A DNA stretch of 64,000 bases from Microbulbifer elongatus (lineage in GTDB: Bacteria > Pseudomonadota > Gammaproteobacteria > Pseudomonadales > Cellvibrionaceae), in the NCBI RefSeq assembly GCF_020524885.1, contig NZ_JAIVKJ010000001.1:310001-374000 (forward strand), read 5' to 3'. Positions within the stretch are counted from its first letter, which is position 1. Every line of letters starts with the position of its first letter. The translations under genes were made by a program, and so were the position numbers. The notes under the pieces are model-generated. The model was not told the DNA's origin. It did no database searches and saw nothing but the letters and a program-made list of their open reading frames with translations. This document shows positions 18,296-26,982 of this stretch, one piece after another.

Positions 18296-18808
18296 GTGGC
18301 TGTGGATATCTCTGTTTCTGTGCAGGCGGAAGGCTTTGATCCCGGTGTCGAGTACAGTCGCCTGCGCAATGAAAACTATTCCGATGGTGCCACCAGTATG
18401 TTTGTTGGCAATGTGCGGGATTTTTCCCCGACAGCTTTGCTCGGCTTTCCTGAAGCGTCGCTCGACGAGACTGGCGGTCGCCAGTCGGTCACCGTGCTTG
18501 AGCTTGAGCACTACCCGGGTATGGCGGAGTCAGCACTTACCGACATCGCCCGTCAGGCCGCAGCCCGTTGGCCGCTCGGGAGAGTCAGGATTGTCCACCG
18601 CTACGGCCCGCTGAACGCCGGCGAGGAAATAGTATTTGTAGGTGCGACCTCCACCCACCGGCAGGACTCGCTGGATGCTTGCGCCTTTATTATGGATTTC
18701 CTCAAAAGCCGTGCCCCTTTCTGGAAAAAAGAAGTGGGTGAGCCTGGCGACTTGGGCACCTGGGTAGAGGCCCGCAGCAGCGACGAAAAAGCATTGAAGA
18801 AATGGTAA
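18296..18808 (+). CDS. moaE: Molybdopterin synthase catalytic subunit MoaE, with an insertion
   Basis: Transfers sulfur from MoaD to cyclic pyranopterin monophosphate. Seen: ATSMFVGNVRDF, LELEHYPGMAE, VRIVHRYGPLNAGEEIVFVG and the lysines in FLKSRAPFWKKE. With GTG 18296 as start (GGAGG at 18286-18290, one base after the moaD stop) it has 170 residues; E. coli MoaE has 150. Most of the excess is an insertion of about 16 residues (FSPTALLGFPEASLDETGG) between the VGNVRD and LELEHYPGM motifs. Confidence 0.95.
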   Translation: MAVDISVSVQAEGFDPGVEYSRLRNENYSDGATSMFVGNVRDFSPTALLGFPEASLDETGGRQSVTVLELEHYPGMAESALTDIARQAAARWPLGRVRIVHRYGPLNAGEEIVFVGATSTHRQDSLDACAFIMDFLKSRAPFWKKEVGEPGDLGTWVEARSSDEKALKKW

Positions 18809-19182
18809 GCAGATTTTCCGTTAGCGTGTGAGCACTCACTACTTGTAAGCCTGAGTACTTTCGTTAGCTCATCTTATGGCCGCGTATGAAATTTGAACTG
18901 ATTCTGGAAATACGCGCTACTTTGAGTGTTGTGTCACATCCTCTCATCGCATGGTGGTAGTGATACCTGTCACATTATCGAGATTATTTCGCTTTCTCTT
19001 TGAATTTTAAGAAAAAATTCTTCTCCAACTCTCTGCGCGAGTTTTGAAGCGCCTCACATATCCCCATAGGCCGGTTGCAATACAATCTGCCCGGCTAAGG
19101 CTGTCACTCCGACGTTCGTTGGATATTTTAAGAATAAACCTTGGCAACTAATTTCAAGGGCGGGGTTTGAGGTTTAAGGGAT
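18809..19182. other. Intergenic region before the envelope module
   Basis: A 374-bp AT-richer spacer between moaE and the first gene of the envelope module. A TACAAT near 19079-19084 could be a -10 box, but no good -35 partner is seen. No gene, clear terminator or repeat is recognised. Confidence 0.5.
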
Positions 19183-19701
19183 ATGTGCAGAATTCTGATC
19201 ACTCTGGCATCAGCGGTGCTGCTGTCATTGTCCGTTCTGGTAAATGCCCAGAATGTCAGCCGCGAGGAAATTCGCGGGCTCGATGAACAGATTCAGGACG
19301 TTAAGAAGGACGTTATCAGCCTGACTTCCGAACTGAACCGCCTGGAAGAAAAGCTACTCTTCCCCTCCAATACCCAGGTAGCACTCTTTATCTCCTTGCC
19401 CAACAGCCAGGAATTCAGCCTGGAGTCCGTCGAAGTGAAGCTGGGCAACCAGGTCGTCGCCCACCACCTGTATACCTACCGCGAAATTGAAGCCTTGCAG
19501 CAGGGCGGTGTGCAGCGAATCCACACCGCCAATGTGCAGACCGGCGCGCACCCACTGGAAGTGAGTTATATGGGCAAGTCGAAAGCGGGTAAAGAGTACC
19601 GTGCGACTGCCAGTTACAGTGTGGAAAAAGCAGTGGGTCCAAAATTCGTTGAGATCCAGATCGCTGGCAACCAGTCCGCCATCAATTTCAAGGACTGGTA
19701 A
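19183..19701 (+). CDS. Exported coiled-coil protein, unknown function
   Basis: First gene of the envelope module. Not recognised as a named family. A signal peptide (1-22, cleavage after VNA) is followed by a predicted coiled coil (about 26-56, EEIRGLDEQIQDVKKDV onward) and a beta-rich C-terminal half (VEVKLGNQVVAHHLYTY, QTGAHPLEVSYMGKS). So it is probably a small periplasmic protein of 150 mature residues. AAGGGAT precedes ATG 19183. It is followed 2 nt later by a TPR gene, so the two are almost certainly cotranscribed and may act together. Confidence 0.85.
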   Translation: MCRILITLASAVLLSLSVLVNAQNVSREEIRGLDEQIQDVKKDVISLTSELNRLEEKLLFPSNTQVALFISLPNSQEFSLESVEVKLGNQVVAHHLYTYREIEALQQGGVQRIHTANVQTGAHPLEVSYMGKSKAGKEYRATASYSVEKAVGPKFVEIQIAGNQSAINFKDW

Positions 19702-19703
19702 GC

Positions 19704-21821
19704 ATGTTCCCCCGTCTGGCCTGTGCAATCGCCGGCGTTACTCTCGCGAGTGTGTCGGCGTTCAGCTCGCTGCACAGTATTCCTGTGCAGGCCAAAGCGC
19801 CCCTGGACCCGGGAGCGCTGCATACTGATGAGCTCAAGGACCTGTTCTTTGGTGAGGCGCTGTTCAATGCCTACCAGGACAATTACGTCGATGCTATCTC
19901 AGGGCTGGACACGGAGCTTCAGCAGCACCGCCTGCTGGACGATCCCGAGCTTGACCCCTTCAGTGTGCATTTCGGTCAGGCTGAATTTGCCGTGGGTGAC
20001 CTGGAGCTTTCCTACCGCATGCATCGGGAGGCCGGTCGCGCGATGCAGCAGGTGCTGCAGGGCAATGTGGCGCAGCCGATCAAAAATGAGGCCGCGTACC
20101 GGCTGGCAAAAATTCATTACCAGAAGCAGCAGTTCGCCAATGCCCTGCATGCACTAGAGCTGATCCAGGGGCGAGTGCCCGAGCGGGTGCGCGCCGATGA
20201 GCAGTTTCTGCGGGCGCGGGTGTATATGCAGCTTGGCCGTTTCGAAGAGGCAGTGGCACTGCTGGAAGACCTGAAAGGGGAAAAGTCCCTGCAGGGTTTT
20301 GTGGAGTACAACCTGGGTATCGCGCTATTGAAAGCCGGCGAAACCGAAAAGGGCGTGCTGGTACTCGATGGCCTCGGCCGCAATGCTGGCAGTGGCAATG
20401 CCAAGCAGGCATTGCAGGACAAAACCAATCTGCTGCTGGGCAACCAGCTGATGAAGGCGGAAGAGTACGACCGCGCGCGCAATTACTTTGATCGCGTGCA
20501 GCTCTCCGGCCCCTTTTCTGATCAGGCGCTACTGGGTGCCGGCTGGGTAGAGGCCAACGCGGGGCGCTACGATCGCGCCCTGGTGCCCTGGCAGATGCTG
20601 AAAGAGCGTCGGCCCACCGACGCGGCCGTGCACGAGGCCATGCTGGCGGTGCCTTACGCCTACGGCAAACTGGATGTACACAGCACCGCAGCGGTGAACT
20701 ACGGCCAGGCGCTGGACCTGTTCGGCGAACAGGTGGATGTACTTACTGACTCCATTACCAGTATCCGCGAGGGCAGGTTGCTCGAGGCGCTGCGCCGCAA
20801 AGAGGCGAGCCAGGTCAAGAACTGGGTGGTGGAGCTGCGCAAGCTGCCCGATGCCCCGGAAACGCACTACCTGCTCGACCTGATGGCGTCCAACGACTAC
20901 CAGGAATTCCTGCGTAATTACCAGGACCTGAACAGCCTGTTCGAACGCAACCGCGACTGGCTACAGAGCCTGGAGGCGTTCGAGGAAATCATCGCCCTGC
21001 GTCGCAGCTACTACGAGCCGATCCTTCCCGGCCTCGATGTGACCTTCCGCCAGATCGATGCCCGCATCAAGATGCGACTGGAGCAGCGGCAGCGCTTGGC
21101 CGCGCGTATCGACAATCTGCTGGTGAACCGCCGCCCGGAATTACTGGCAAAAAGCAGCGAAACCGAAGCGCGCCTGATTCTCGAGCAGGTCCGCGAAATC
21201 CTTGCCTACAATCCCAGCCTGAACAGCGAAGAGACTGAAGAGCGTATCGCGCGTCTCGAGGGCGTGTTGAAATTCCGCCTGTCCCGCGAGTTCGATGACC
21301 GTTTGACCAAAGCCTACAAGAACCTGCAGGAACTCGACGGTGTGATCGCCACGCTGCAGGAGACCTACCAGCGCTATGTGCGTACCCGTCAGGCGGCTAC
21401 CCACAGCTATGAGGGTTACACCGACCAGATTGCCAGCCTGCGCGGCGGGCTGCATCGTGCACAGGATCGCATTGACCAGTTGATGGCACGCCAGGGCAGC
21501 ATGCTCGAGCAGCTCGCGATTCACGAACTGGATCAGCGCCGCGCACAACTGGAGAGTTATCAGATCAAGGCCCGCTTTGCCCTTGCTGATAGCTACGATC
21601 GGGCCAACGAGTTGCAAGAGCGGCGCGAAGACGAGCGCAAAGTTGAGCAGTATCAGGAGCAGGTGGAACAATTGAAGCAGGTCCAGCCTGATCAGGACGT
21701 ACCTGCTGTGAACCCGGATGGCGAGCCTTTGCCCACTGATAATCCGCCCGAACTGCAAGCGCCGGATCAGGAAAATTCAGAGCCTGAAGTGGAAAGCTCG
21801 GAGGGTGCGGACGATGCGTAA
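19704..21821 (+). CDS. Periplasmic TPR/coiled-coil protein
   Basis: Scaffold-type protein of 705 residues. The signal peptide (1-30) ends near PVQA-KA. From about residue 45 to 380 there are tetratricopeptide-like helical repeats (AYRLAKIHYQKQQFANALHALE, LGIALLKAGETEKGVLVLDGL). A long helical, Gln/Glu/Arg-rich region (about 430-655) is probably coiled coil, and the last 50 residues are acidic and Pro-rich. It starts 2 nt after the preceding gene and overlaps the next by 8 nt. TPR proteins hold multiprotein complexes together, including in the Agl/Glt gliding machinery; the role here is inferred from neighbours. Confidence 0.88.
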   Translation: MFPRLACAIAGVTLASVSAFSSLHSIPVQAKAPLDPGALHTDELKDLFFGEALFNAYQDNYVDAISGLDTELQQHRLLDDPELDPFSVHFGQAEFAVGDLELSYRMHREAGRAMQQVLQGNVAQPIKNEAAYRLAKIHYQKQQFANALHALELIQGRVPERVRADEQFLRARVYMQLGRFEEAVALLEDLKGEKSLQGFVEYNLGIALLKAGETEKGVLVLDGLGRNAGSGNAKQALQDKTNLLLGNQLMKAEEYDRARNYFDRVQLSGPFSDQALLGAGWVEANAGRYDRALVPWQMLKERRPTDAAVHEAMLAVPYAYGKLDVHSTAAVNYGQALDLFGEQVDVLTDSITSIREGRLLEALRRKEASQVKNWVVELRKLPDAPETHYLLDLMASNDYQEFLRNYQDLNSLFERNRDWLQSLEAFEEIIALRRSYYEPILPGLDVTFRQIDARIKMRLEQRQRLAARIDNLLVNRRPELLAKSSETEARLILEQVREILAYNPSLNSEETEERIARLEGVLKFRLSREFDDRLTKAYKNLQELDGVIATLQETYQRYVRTRQAATHSYEGYTDQIASLRGGLHRAQDRIDQLMARQGSMLEQLAIHELDQRRAQLESYQIKARFALADSYDRANELQERREDERKVEQYQEQVEQLKQVQPDQDVPAVNPDGEPLPTDNPPELQAPDQENSEPEVESSEGADDA

Positions 21822-24800
21822 TCGCGAAATGGCCAAGAATCGGCTCAGCCTGAATTTCAGCCGCGTTGCCCTGGTGTCTGCGGCTTCCGCGGCACTGTTG
21901 TTGAGCGCTTGCGCCAGCAACAGCGGAGGCACCATCGGCAGCCTGCAGAAAGTGGATATCAAAATTCAGGAAACCCGGATTGACGGTAGCCTGGAAAAAG
22001 CGCTCGCCAGTTATCAGAAATACCTGCAGGAAACCCCGGAGACGGCCCTCACGCCGGAAGCCATCCGCCGTATTGCCGACCTGAAAATCAAGCAGGCACA
22101 CCGCGCGGAAGAGGGCGCTTACTCCTCGTCGACCGAGACGCGCATTCTTTCCGAGGAAGATGTCACCTCTGCGATTACCGCTGCTGCCGCACGCAAAGCA
22201 GCAGCAGGCCAGGTCAACCTGGATGCACCGCAATCCGCTGCAGTTACGACAGCAGCTCCCGCTACCGAGGTCGCGCTGGAGGGCGTGGCCCGCGCCAGTG
22301 ATGAAAACCAGGCAGACTTTGAAGCCCGCGCGACCGCATCGGTGGCGATTGAGGGAGGGGAGGTCGATGGCTCCCTGCCCGGCGACAACCCCGACGCTTT
22401 GCTCGCTGCCAATGCCCGCGAGGCCATCGCGTTGTATCAAAAGCTGTTGGTGCAGTACCCGCACTACGAGCGCAACGACCAGGTGATGTACCAGCTCTCC
22501 CGCGCCTATGAGGAAACCGGGGAGATCGAAGAGGCAGTCAATATCCTGCGCCAGCTGGTTGCCAAATATCCCGCTTCTCGCCATCTCGATGAGGCCTATT
22601 TCCGCCTCGGCGAGTACTACTTTACCCGCAAGAAATACCTGGACGCGGAAGAATCCTACGGTCGCGTGATCGACATGGGCGTGGCCTCCAGCTTCTTCGA
22701 ACTGGCGATATACAAGCGCGGTTGGGCCCTGTTCAAGCAGGACATGTACGAGATGGCACTGGACGACTTCGTACGCATGCTTGATCACAAGGTGTCCCAG
22801 GGCTACGACTTTGAACAGCAGTCGAACGAGACCGAGCGCAAGCACATCGAGGACACTTTCCGCGTAATCAGCCTGAGCTTCTCCTACCTGGGTGGTGCGG
22901 AATCCATTGTCGATTACTTTACCCGTAAGGGGACGCGGGACTATGAGTCCTACGTCTATAGCCACCTCGGTGAATACTATCTCGACAAGCGTCGTTACCA
23001 GGATGCGGCAAAGTCCTACACCACCTTCGTAGAGCGCAACCCACTGCACCGGGTGTCTCCGGACTTCTCCATTCGCGTGATCGAGATTTACCAGAAAGGC
23101 GGCTTCCCACGCCTGGTGCTTGAGGCGAAAAAAGAGTTCGCGAATACCTATGCGCTGGAGGCCAAATACTGGACCGTATTCGATATCCAGGAATACGCCA
23201 CAGTGGTGGAATTCCTGCAGGCCAACCTGATTGACCTCGCGAGCCACTACCACGCGGCTTACCAGAATGTGAAGCCGAAAGACGAGCAGTTCGCGAAGAA
23301 GCGCGGAGAGAATTACGCGGAGGCCATTCACTGGTACCGCCGCTACCTGAGCTCGTTTGCGGATCAACCCAAGGCACCGGAAATCAATTACCAGCTCGCG
23401 GGCCTGATGCTTGAGAACAAAGATTTCCTCAACGCCGCACAGGAGTACGAGCGCACCGCGTACCATTACACCGGTCATGAAATCAATGAAAACGCCAGTG
23501 AGGCCGGCTACGCGGCGGTGTTTGCCTACCGCGAGCACCTGAAAAATGATCTGGCAAAAAGCAGCACCGCACAGAAGACTGCCATACAGAAAGAGATCAT
23601 CCGCTCTTCCCTGACTTTTGCTGAAACCTTCCCGCAGCATGGAAAGGCGCCACAGATTCTGTTGGGCGCGGTGGATGATCTATACAAGCTTAAGAGCTTT
23701 GCCGAAACCATCCAGAATGGCCGCCTGTTGCTGGAGAAGTTCCCCGCTGCAGAGCACGAGATTCGCCGCTCTGCCTGGCTGCTGGTGGCCCACGCCTCGT
23801 TCGATACTGAAGCCTATACCGACGCAGAGGCCGGCTACCGCCAGGCCCTCGCCATGACCGCCGCCGATGCCAAGGATCGCGCCGACCTGGTGGATAACCT
23901 GGCTGGCTCCATTTATCAGCAGGGCGATGTGGCCCGTCGTGCTGAAGATCACCTGGCCGCCGCCGAGCACTTCCTGCGCATTCGCAACGCGGCACCGGGG
24001 GCATCCATTCTCGCCACCGCCGAGTACGACGCTGCCGCATCTTTGATTCAGCTGGAAAATTGGACGCGTGCCGCCGATGTGCTCAAGGCATTCCGTGCGA
24101 ACCATCCCCAGCACGATCTGCAGAAAGAGGTCACCAAGAAGCTGGCGGTGGTCTATCAGGAAAGCGGCCAGTTATTGTTGGCCGGCGCAGAATTCGAGCG
24201 TATCGAACGCGAATCCGATGATGAAGACGTGCGTCGTGAAGCGCTCACCCAGGCTGCGGACCTTTACGGTGCAGCCAAGAGCTACGACAAGGCGCTTGCT
24301 GTACTGAACCGCTACGTTGAGCTCTTTCCGAACCCCATGGAGCCGGCGCTGGAAACCCGCCAGCGTATTGCCGATATCTACAACAACAGTGGCAACCGCA
24401 AGGCCTACTTCAATACCCTGGAAGAAATGGTGCGCATCGAGGCGCGCGGTGGTAACGAGCGCAATGACCGCACGCGTTATCTGGCCGGTAGCGCCGCACT
24501 GCAGCTGGCCGAGCCCAAGTTTGATGCCTTCAAAGAGATCGCCTTGGTCGCTCCGCTGGAGCGCAACCTCAACAACAAGCGCACGCGCATGAAAGCTGCC
24601 GTCAGCGCGTTCAGCGACCTCATCGATTATCAGGTGGCAGACGTCACCGCAGCCGCCACTTTCTATCTGGGCGAAATCTACCTGCACTTCAGCCGAGCCC
24701 TCAAGGACTCCGAGCGTCCCACCAATCTGAATGCGATGGAGCTCGAAGAGTACGAGCTGGCGCTGGAAGAGCAGATCTATCCGTTCGAAGAGCGCGCCAT

Positions 24801-25044
24801 TTCCGTACACGAGAAAAACATCGATCTTATGGCAGCCGGCATTTACAACCGCTGGGTAGGCCAAAGTATCGGCCAGCTCGCCGGTCTCGTGCCCGCCCGC
24901 TATGACCGCCCGGAAGATGCGCACAACATCGTCATGACGATAGTGCCGGTACCGGATGTAGAGGAAGAGAAAGAACCGGAGAAGGCTGAAGCCGCCGAGC
25001 CGACAGTATTGGCGGAGACGGAAACCGAGGGAGACAAAGGATGA
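21814..25044 (+). CDS. Large TPR-repeat lipoprotein
   Basis: A 1076-residue lipoprotein: basic N-terminus, hydrophobic ALVSAASAALLLSAC with lipid-modified Cys 33, then many tetratricopeptide repeats (for example LLVQYPHYERNDQVMYQLSR, LRQLVAKYPASRHLDEAYFR, YYLDKRRYQDAAKSYTTF) across most of its length and an acidic tail. Several repeats resemble those of YbgF/BamD-like envelope proteins. The start is ATG 21814 with GGAGG at 21800-21804, overlapping the upstream stop by 8 nt; a longer in-frame reading to 21718 lies inside the previous gene. Probably anchored in the outer membrane facing the periplasm. Confidence 0.88.
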   Translation: MRNREMAKNRLSLNFSRVALVSAASAALLLSACASNSGGTIGSLQKVDIKIQETRIDGSLEKALASYQKYLQETPETALTPEAIRRIADLKIKQAHRAEEGAYSSSTETRILSEEDVTSAITAAAARKAAAGQVNLDAPQSAAVTTAAPATEVALEGVARASDENQADFEARATASVAIEGGEVDGSLPGDNPDALLAANAREAIALYQKLLVQYPHYERNDQVMYQLSRAYEETGEIEEAVNILRQLVAKYPASRHLDEAYFRLGEYYFTRKKYLDAEESYGRVIDMGVASSFFELAIYKRGWALFKQDMYEMALDDFVRMLDHKVSQGYDFEQQSNETERKHIEDTFRVISLSFSYLGGAESIVDYFTRKGTRDYESYVYSHLGEYYLDKRRYQDAAKSYTTFVERNPLHRVSPDFSIRVIEIYQKGGFPRLVLEAKKEFANTYALEAKYWTVFDIQEYATVVEFLQANLIDLASHYHAAYQNVKPKDEQFAKKRGENYAEAIHWYRRYLSSFADQPKAPEINYQLAGLMLENKDFLNAAQEYERTAYHYTGHEINENASEAGYAAVFAYREHLKNDLAKSSTAQKTAIQKEIIRSSLTFAETFPQHGKAPQILLGAVDDLYKLKSFAETIQNGRLLLEKFPAAEHEIRRSAWLLVAHASFDTEAYTDAEAGYRQALAMTAADAKDRADLVDNLAGSIYQQGDVARRAEDHLAAAEHFLRIRNAAPGASILATAEYDAAASLIQLENWTRAADVLKAFRANHPQHDLQKEVTKKLAVVYQESGQLLLAGAEFERIERESDDEDVRREALTQAADLYGAAKSYDKALAVLNRYVELFPNPMEPALETRQRIADIYNNSGNRKAYFNTLEEMVRIEARGGNERNDRTRYLAGSAALQLAEPKFDAFKEIALVAPLERNLNNKRTRMKAAVSAFSDLIDYQVADVTAAATFYLGEIYLHFSRALKDSERPTNLNAMELEEYELALEEQIYPFEERAISVHEKNIDLMAAGIYNRWVGQSIGQLAGLVPARYDRPEDAHNIVMTIVPVPDVEEEKEPEKAEAAEPTVLAETETEGDKG

Positions 25045-25628
25045 TTATCACCAAGCGTCTTCTAACCGGCTTCGCTTGTATCGCGGTGCTGCTACTCAGC
25101 GCCTGTGCTAGCGGCCCCAAAACCTCCAACCGCCCGGTTGACCCCATGAACGTCAAGGTCGCCGGCGGCGTTAACCGGGACTTCCTGCAGGCGGTGGAAT
25201 ACCTGCAGGGCGAACGCTACCCGGAAGCCGTCGAGCTTTTGCAGAGCGTCGTAGAACGCGAACAGCGACTGTCCGCGCCTTACGTAAATCTCGGTATTGC
25301 CTACTTTAAAATGGGCGACGAAAAGCATGCGGAAGAGTCGTTCCTCGAGGCGCTTCGCGCAGCTCCCCTGGATCCGGTCGCCAGTAACGAACTGGCCGTA
25401 CTCTACCGCCACCAGGGCCGCTTTGATGAAGCCCGCAAAACCTACAACGACGCGCTCGCACTACACCCGGAACACCTACCGCTGATCAAGAATCTCGGCA
25501 TCTTGTGTGACCTTTACCTCCAGGATGTGAATTGTGCACTCGCACAATTCCAGCAGTACCTGAAATATGAACCTGAAGACCCCAAAGTCTCCATCTGGGT
25601 GGCTGACCTGAAACGGCGGGCCAATTGA
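25041..25628 (+). CDS. TPR lipoprotein
   Basis: A 195-residue lipoprotein with signal ending LLLSAC (Cys 22) followed by four or so TPR units (VNLGIAYFKMGDEKHAEESF, NELAVLYRHQGRFDEARKTY, KNLGILCDLYLQDVNCALAQ). It resembles PilF/PilW-like and Pal-associated TPR lipoproteins in size, but no pilus genes are nearby. ATGA overlap with the upstream gene and 1-nt overlap with the next one show translational coupling. Confidence 0.88.
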   Translation: MIITKRLLTGFACIAVLLLSACASGPKTSNRPVDPMNVKVAGGVNRDFLQAVEYLQGERYPEAVELLQSVVEREQRLSAPYVNLGIAYFKMGDEKHAEESFLEALRAAPLDPVASNELAVLYRHQGRFDEARKTYNDALALHPEHLPLIKNLGILCDLYLQDVNCALAQFQQYLKYEPEDPKVSIWVADLKRRAN

Positions 25629-25948
25629 TGAAAGCAAAAATATTCACGAAGTCGATCGGTTTCTCCCTGCTAGCCCTTCTACTGGTGCAGCCACTGGCGC
25701 ATGCACAGGAAGAGAGCAAAGAGTCACAAAAGAAGGTCGACAGCGAAGTAAAAGAACTGTCTGGTATCTCCATTATCGGTAACAAGGAGGCGCCCAAGTC
25801 ACTTTACATCGTGCCTTGGAAAAGCTCCGAAGTCGGGGTGGAGAGCGGCTTGAACTCCAGCCTGTTGGATCCGAGCCTGCAGCCACTGGATAAGGAAGTA
25901 TTTGAGCGAGAGCTTGAGTTTTACGAACTCAGTCTTACAGAAGACTGA
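25628..25948 (+). CDS. Small exported protein, unknown function
   Basis: 106 residues; signal peptide about 1-26 (cleavage after AHA), an acidic Lys/Glu stretch, then ISIIGNKEAPKSLYIVPWKS and an acidic C-terminus. Family not recognised. The Pro/Trp-containing IVPWK block looks like a short conserved interaction motif. ATG 25628 is taken over TTG 25625 (adjacent, in frame). It sits between the TPR genes and the ExbB-like channel and may link them. The repeat at 25958 begins 9 nt after its stop. Confidence 0.78.
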   Translation: MKAKIFTKSIGFSLLALLLVQPLAHAQEESKESQKKVDSEVKELSGISIIGNKEAPKSLYIVPWKSSEVGVESGLNSSLLDPSLQPLDKEVFERELEFYELSLTED

Positions 25949-25957
25949 GAACCAAAA

Positions 25958-26127
25958 GCTAACGAAGTACCCAGGCCAGAATTGAAGGCGGGGTGCCGGG
26001 GGCGAGTTTTCAAAAGCGTCGGCGACACGGACGTCGCCGACGCAGCCTACAGGGATGTATTTATGGCGGTTTTGAAAACTCGCCCCCGGTGCCGCGCCGC
26101 CACCGGGCTCTAAATAGAGCTCAAAAA
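25958..26127 (+). repeat. 170-nt palindromic intergenic element, copy 2
   Basis: Same layout and length as 16837-17006. Outer arms 25987-26015 and 26070-26098 pair over 29 nt with three mismatches, with 20 consecutive pairs. Inner hairpin GCGTCGGCGAC/GTCGCCGACGC (26016-26043, loop ACGGAC) is followed by TAC/GTA with loop AGGGAT (26048-26059). Flanks GCTAACGAAGTAC, GAATTGAAG and AGAGCTCAAAAA sit at the same offsets as in copy 1. Eight of the 20 inner arm positions differ from copy 1, and all keep pairing. A related GCTAGCAACGAAGTA follows at 26128-26142. Confidence 0.9.
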
Positions 26128-26202
26128 GCTAGCAACGAAGTAAAAACCTATAGGTAAAGCGGAAAAGAACCGCGGAACCGAGAAAGAAAACCAAGAGGGC
26201 AA

Positions 26203-26982
26203 ATGATGGATTTCTTTAACAGCGTAATCGCGTTTTTTCAGACTGGTGGTATTTTCATGTACCCCATTCTGGTGGTATTCGCGCTCGGCACCGCGGTCGC
26301 CATTGAGCGATATATCCGCCTCGTCTACGAACGCAGTACCAACCGCGCCACCTGGGAAAAGGTACAACCCGTACTGAACACCGGCGACTTTGACCGCGCA
26401 CGTAACCTCGTCAAAGACGACAACACCGGTGTAGGCCGCCTGCTCGCCATGGGCCTCGAACGTCAGGGCGCCGTACGCCGTCGCGAAGACATCGAGATCG
26501 CCATGGAAGAAAGCATCATGGAGAGCATCCCGCAGCTGGAAAAGCGTACCCCCTACGTTGCGCTTGGCTCCAACATCGCCACGCTGCTCGGCCTGCTCGG
26601 CACCATTATGGGCCTTATCGAAGCCTTTACCGCCGTAGCCAACGCCAACCCCGCGGAAAAAGCAGACCTGCTCTCCGCCAGTATCTCTGTGGCGATGAAC
26701 ACCACCGCCTTCGGCCTCATGGTGGGTATCGCACTGCTGATCGTGCATGCGCTGCTTAACTCCCTTACCGGCCAGATCGTTGACAGCCTCGAAATGGTCT
26801 CGGTGAAAGCACTTAACATCATGTCTTCCGGTACTCGCCGCCGCAGCGATGCCGCCAAGGAAGAAAAGGTCGCTGAACCGAAGTCTGGCAAACCCGTGAA
26901 TCGCGACGTGCAGCAAACCCAGCAGGCCCAGAAAAAAACGGCCTCTGCTACTGAAGAAGTGACCAAACCGGAATCCGCGTAA
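26203..26982 (+). CDS. MotA/TolQ/ExbB-type proton channel protein
   Basis: Inner-membrane channel subunit that, with ExbD-like partners, turns the proton gradient into force. Three membrane segments: about 16-35, 118-142 and 160-187. Family motifs are GLLGTIMGLIEAF (130-142) and ISVAMNTTAFGLMVGIA (161-177). The last 50 residues form a charged Lys/Glu/Gln tail longer than in ExbB or TolQ. Length 259. Start ATG 26203, with GAGGGC about 7 nt before; a second ATG follows at once. It overlaps the next gene by 1 nt. With two ExbD-like genes and a TonB-like gene downstream it forms a complete energising complex resembling AglRQS of Myxococcus. Confidence 0.93.
   Translation: MMDFFNSVIAFFQTGGIFMYPILVVFALGTAVAIERYIRLVYERSTNRATWEKVQPVLNTGDFDRARNLVKDDNTGVGRLLAMGLERQGAVRRREDIEIAMEESIMESIPQLEKRTPYVALGSNIATLLGLLGTIMGLIEAFTAVANANPAEKADLLSASISVAMNTTAFGLMVGIALLIVHALLNSLTGQIVDSLEMVSVKALNIMSSGTRRRSDAAKEEKVAEPKSGKPVNRDVQQTQQAQKKTASATEEVTKPESA

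Noticed and set aside
21565-23640. Minus-strand open frame of 691 codons opposite the TPR lipoprotein gene
   Set aside because: Antisense to a clearly coding TPR gene; no motif or conserved composition.
25041-25628. PilF/PilW pilus-biogenesis lipoprotein
   Set aside because: TPR count and size fit, but no pilus genes are nearby and it is coupled to the envelope module.
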